A DNA stretch of 7,380 bases from Prolixibacteraceae bacterium. Its GTDB lineage: Bacteria > Bacteroidota > Bacteroidia > Bacteroidales > Prolixibacteraceae. The stretch covers positions 1-7,380 of the forward strand of contig DPCJ01000167.1 in NCBI GenBank assembly GCA_003516705.1, written 5' to 3'. The notes under the pieces were generated by a model, which was not told the DNA's origin, did no database searches, and saw only the letters and a program-made list of their open reading frames with translations. Made by a program: the position numbers and the translations under genes. Below, piece after piece: positions 6,709-7,380 of this stretch (within the stretch, counting starts at the first letter, position 1; each line of letters opens with the position of its first letter).

Positions 6709-6746
6709 AAAGGGTTCTGTCCGCTAAATTGGATGGAACCTTTTTT
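6709..6746 (+). terminator. Intrinsic terminator after the GIN-domain gene
   Basis: The arm AAAGGGTTCTGTCC (6709-6722) pairs with GGATGGAACCTTTT (6731-6744) over 14 positions with three G-T wobbles. The loop is the eight bases GCTAAATT, and the descending arm runs into a T6 tract (6741-6746). It lies 20 bases after the stop codon at 6688, in the classical Rho-independent layout. Confidence 0.85.
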
Positions 6747-6792
6747 GTTTTAACCCGAAATCAGCTGCAAAAAGTAAAAATAGTTTTACCAG

Positions 6793-6822
6793 TTTGTAAG
6801 CATCGAAATTTCATTAAATTTG
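6793..6822 (+). promoter_or_regulatory. Bacteroidota-type promoter (TTTG - 18 bases - TAAATTTG) for the DUF1080 gene
   Basis: TTTG at 6793-6796 and TAAATTTG at 6815-6822 match the -33 (TTTG) and -7 (TAnnTTTG) elements of the Bacteroidota primary promoter, with 18 bases between. Transcription would start near 6827-6830, giving a leader of about 52-55 bases before the ATG at 6882. The match is the best promoter in the window. Confidence 0.65.
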
Positions 6823-6827
6823 CGTAT

Positions 6828-6841
6828 CGTGTTCGTACACG
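6828..6841 (+). other. Small hairpin at the predicted 5' end of the DUF1080 transcript, followed by GGAGG
   Basis: CGTGT (6828-6832) and ACACG (6837-6841) pair exactly around the four-base loop TCGT, at or within a base or two of the predicted transcription start. GGAGG follows at 6841-6845 but is 36 bases from the ATG at 6882, too far to act as its ribosome-binding site. The element could stabilise the mRNA 5' end, or be chance. Confidence 0.3.
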
Positions 6842-6881
6842 GAGGCTAAATCAGTGATAAACTAATAAAACTAAAGACGTT

Positions 6882-7380
6882 ATGACAACAAAATTCAAAT
6901 TCATTTTCCTTGTATTTTTTATGCTGATCGGGTTGCTGGTTTCGGCACAAGGCGAAGGCTGGACAAGCCTTTTTAACGGCAAAGACCTAACCGGCTGGAA
7001 GCAATTGAATGGTGACGCAAAGTATGAAGTGAAAGACGGGGTGATTGTGGGAACAACAGTTCTGAATACGCCGAATTCGTTTATCTGTACTGAAAAAAAT
7101 TATGACGATTTTATTTTTGAGGTCGAGTTGCTGGTGGAAAAAGATATGAATTCTGGTATTCAGTTTCGCAGCGAAAGCAAACCTGAAATCAACAATGGAA
7201 GAGTGCACGGTTATCAGTGCGAGGTTGATCCTTCGACCCGTGCATGGAGCGGTGGGATTTACGACGAGGCACGCCGTGGCTGGCTTTACACCCTTGAACT
7301 GAACCCAAAAGCGCAACCGGCTTTGAAGATGGGAGAGTGGAACCATTATCGTATAGAATGTATTGGAAATTCAATAAAAA
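6882..7380 (+). CDS. Secreted DUF1080 (3-keto-disaccharide hydrolase-like) protein, 3'-truncated by window edge
   Basis: The frame from ATG 6882 stays open to the right edge (166 codons visible). A signal peptide (about 1-22, hydrophobic core [14 protein letters not shown], ending VSA-Q) directs export; there is no lipobox Cys. The DUF1080 domain (Pfam 3-keto-disaccharide hydrolase, a concanavalin-like jelly roll) starts at once with its hallmark [15 protein letters not shown] (26-40). It continues with [10 protein letters not shown] (48-57), [16 protein letters not shown], the conserved NSGIQFRSE (90-98), [20 protein letters not shown] (109-128) and [13 protein letters not shown] (151-163). 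Members act on carbohydrates, and some cleave 3-keto-glycosides made by a partner oxidoreductase; they occur in polysaccharide-degrading Bacteroidota and Planctomycetes. Family length is usually about 200-260 residues, so perhaps a quarter to a third is missing. It has its own promoter; no sugar-oxidising partner gene is visible in the window. Family is firm, exact reaction inferred. Confidence 0.9.
   Translation, partial: MTTKFKFIFLVFFMLIGLLVSAQGEGWTSLFNGKDLTGWKQLNGDAKYEVKDGVIVGTTVLNTPNSFICTEKNYDDFIFEVELLVEKDMNSGIQFRSESKPEINNGRVHGYQCEVDPSTRAWSGGIYDEARRGWLYTLELNPKAQPALKMGEWNHYRIECIGNSIK

Noticed and set aside
6987..7346. 119-codon open frame on the - strand
   Set aside because: It is antisense to the DUF1080 gene, whose conserved motifs fix the + strand as coding.

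Overview
The window looks like chromosomal DNA of a Bacteroidota bacterium. Several signs agree: AT-rich coding DNA, no Shine-Dalgarno sequences at the expected spacing before most genes, promoters of the TTTG / TAnnTTTG type (best example 6793-6822), a LytS/LytTR-type two-component system, and secreted GIN-domain (DUF2807) and DUF1080 proteins. An order-level guess such as Marinilabiliales is only inference. No RNA gene, mobile element, CRISPR array or phage gene was seen, and there is no gene-free stretch over 300 bases.

Left part (1-3955, all + strand). The window opens inside a LytS-type sensor kinase gene, of which only the 3' end is present. One base after its stop comes a second, complete LytS-like membrane protein. 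This second protein keeps the family architecture but has lost the phospho-acceptor His and most of the ATP-binding residues, so it looks like a pseudokinase. After a 152-base gap with short direct repeats comes a LytTR response regulator with intact receiver residues. It is followed by a class IV PLP aminotransferase and, overlapping that by 4 bases, a CPBP-family intramembrane protease. The likely picture is a membrane signalling module (kinase, pseudokinase, regulator) with two downstream genes that may be co-transcribed with the regulator; their link to the signalling is not shown by sequence.

Middle (3956-5851). A near-perfect hairpin (3978-4011) lies between the convergent protease gene and a minus-strand YqhD/BdhA-like iron-type alcohol dehydrogenase, and probably terminates both. 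A 48-base gap separates the dehydrogenase from a divergently transcribed four-helix membrane protein of unknown function.

Right part (5852-7380, + strand). A secreted GIN-domain beta-helix protein has a TAnnTTTG element upstream and a good intrinsic terminator downstream (6709-6746). A clear Bacteroidota-type promoter then precedes a secreted DUF1080 (3-keto-disaccharide hydrolase-like) protein that runs off the right edge.

The most notable observation is the tandem kinase / pseudokinase pair next to a LytTR regulator. The rest is fairly ordinary accessory or housekeeping content.
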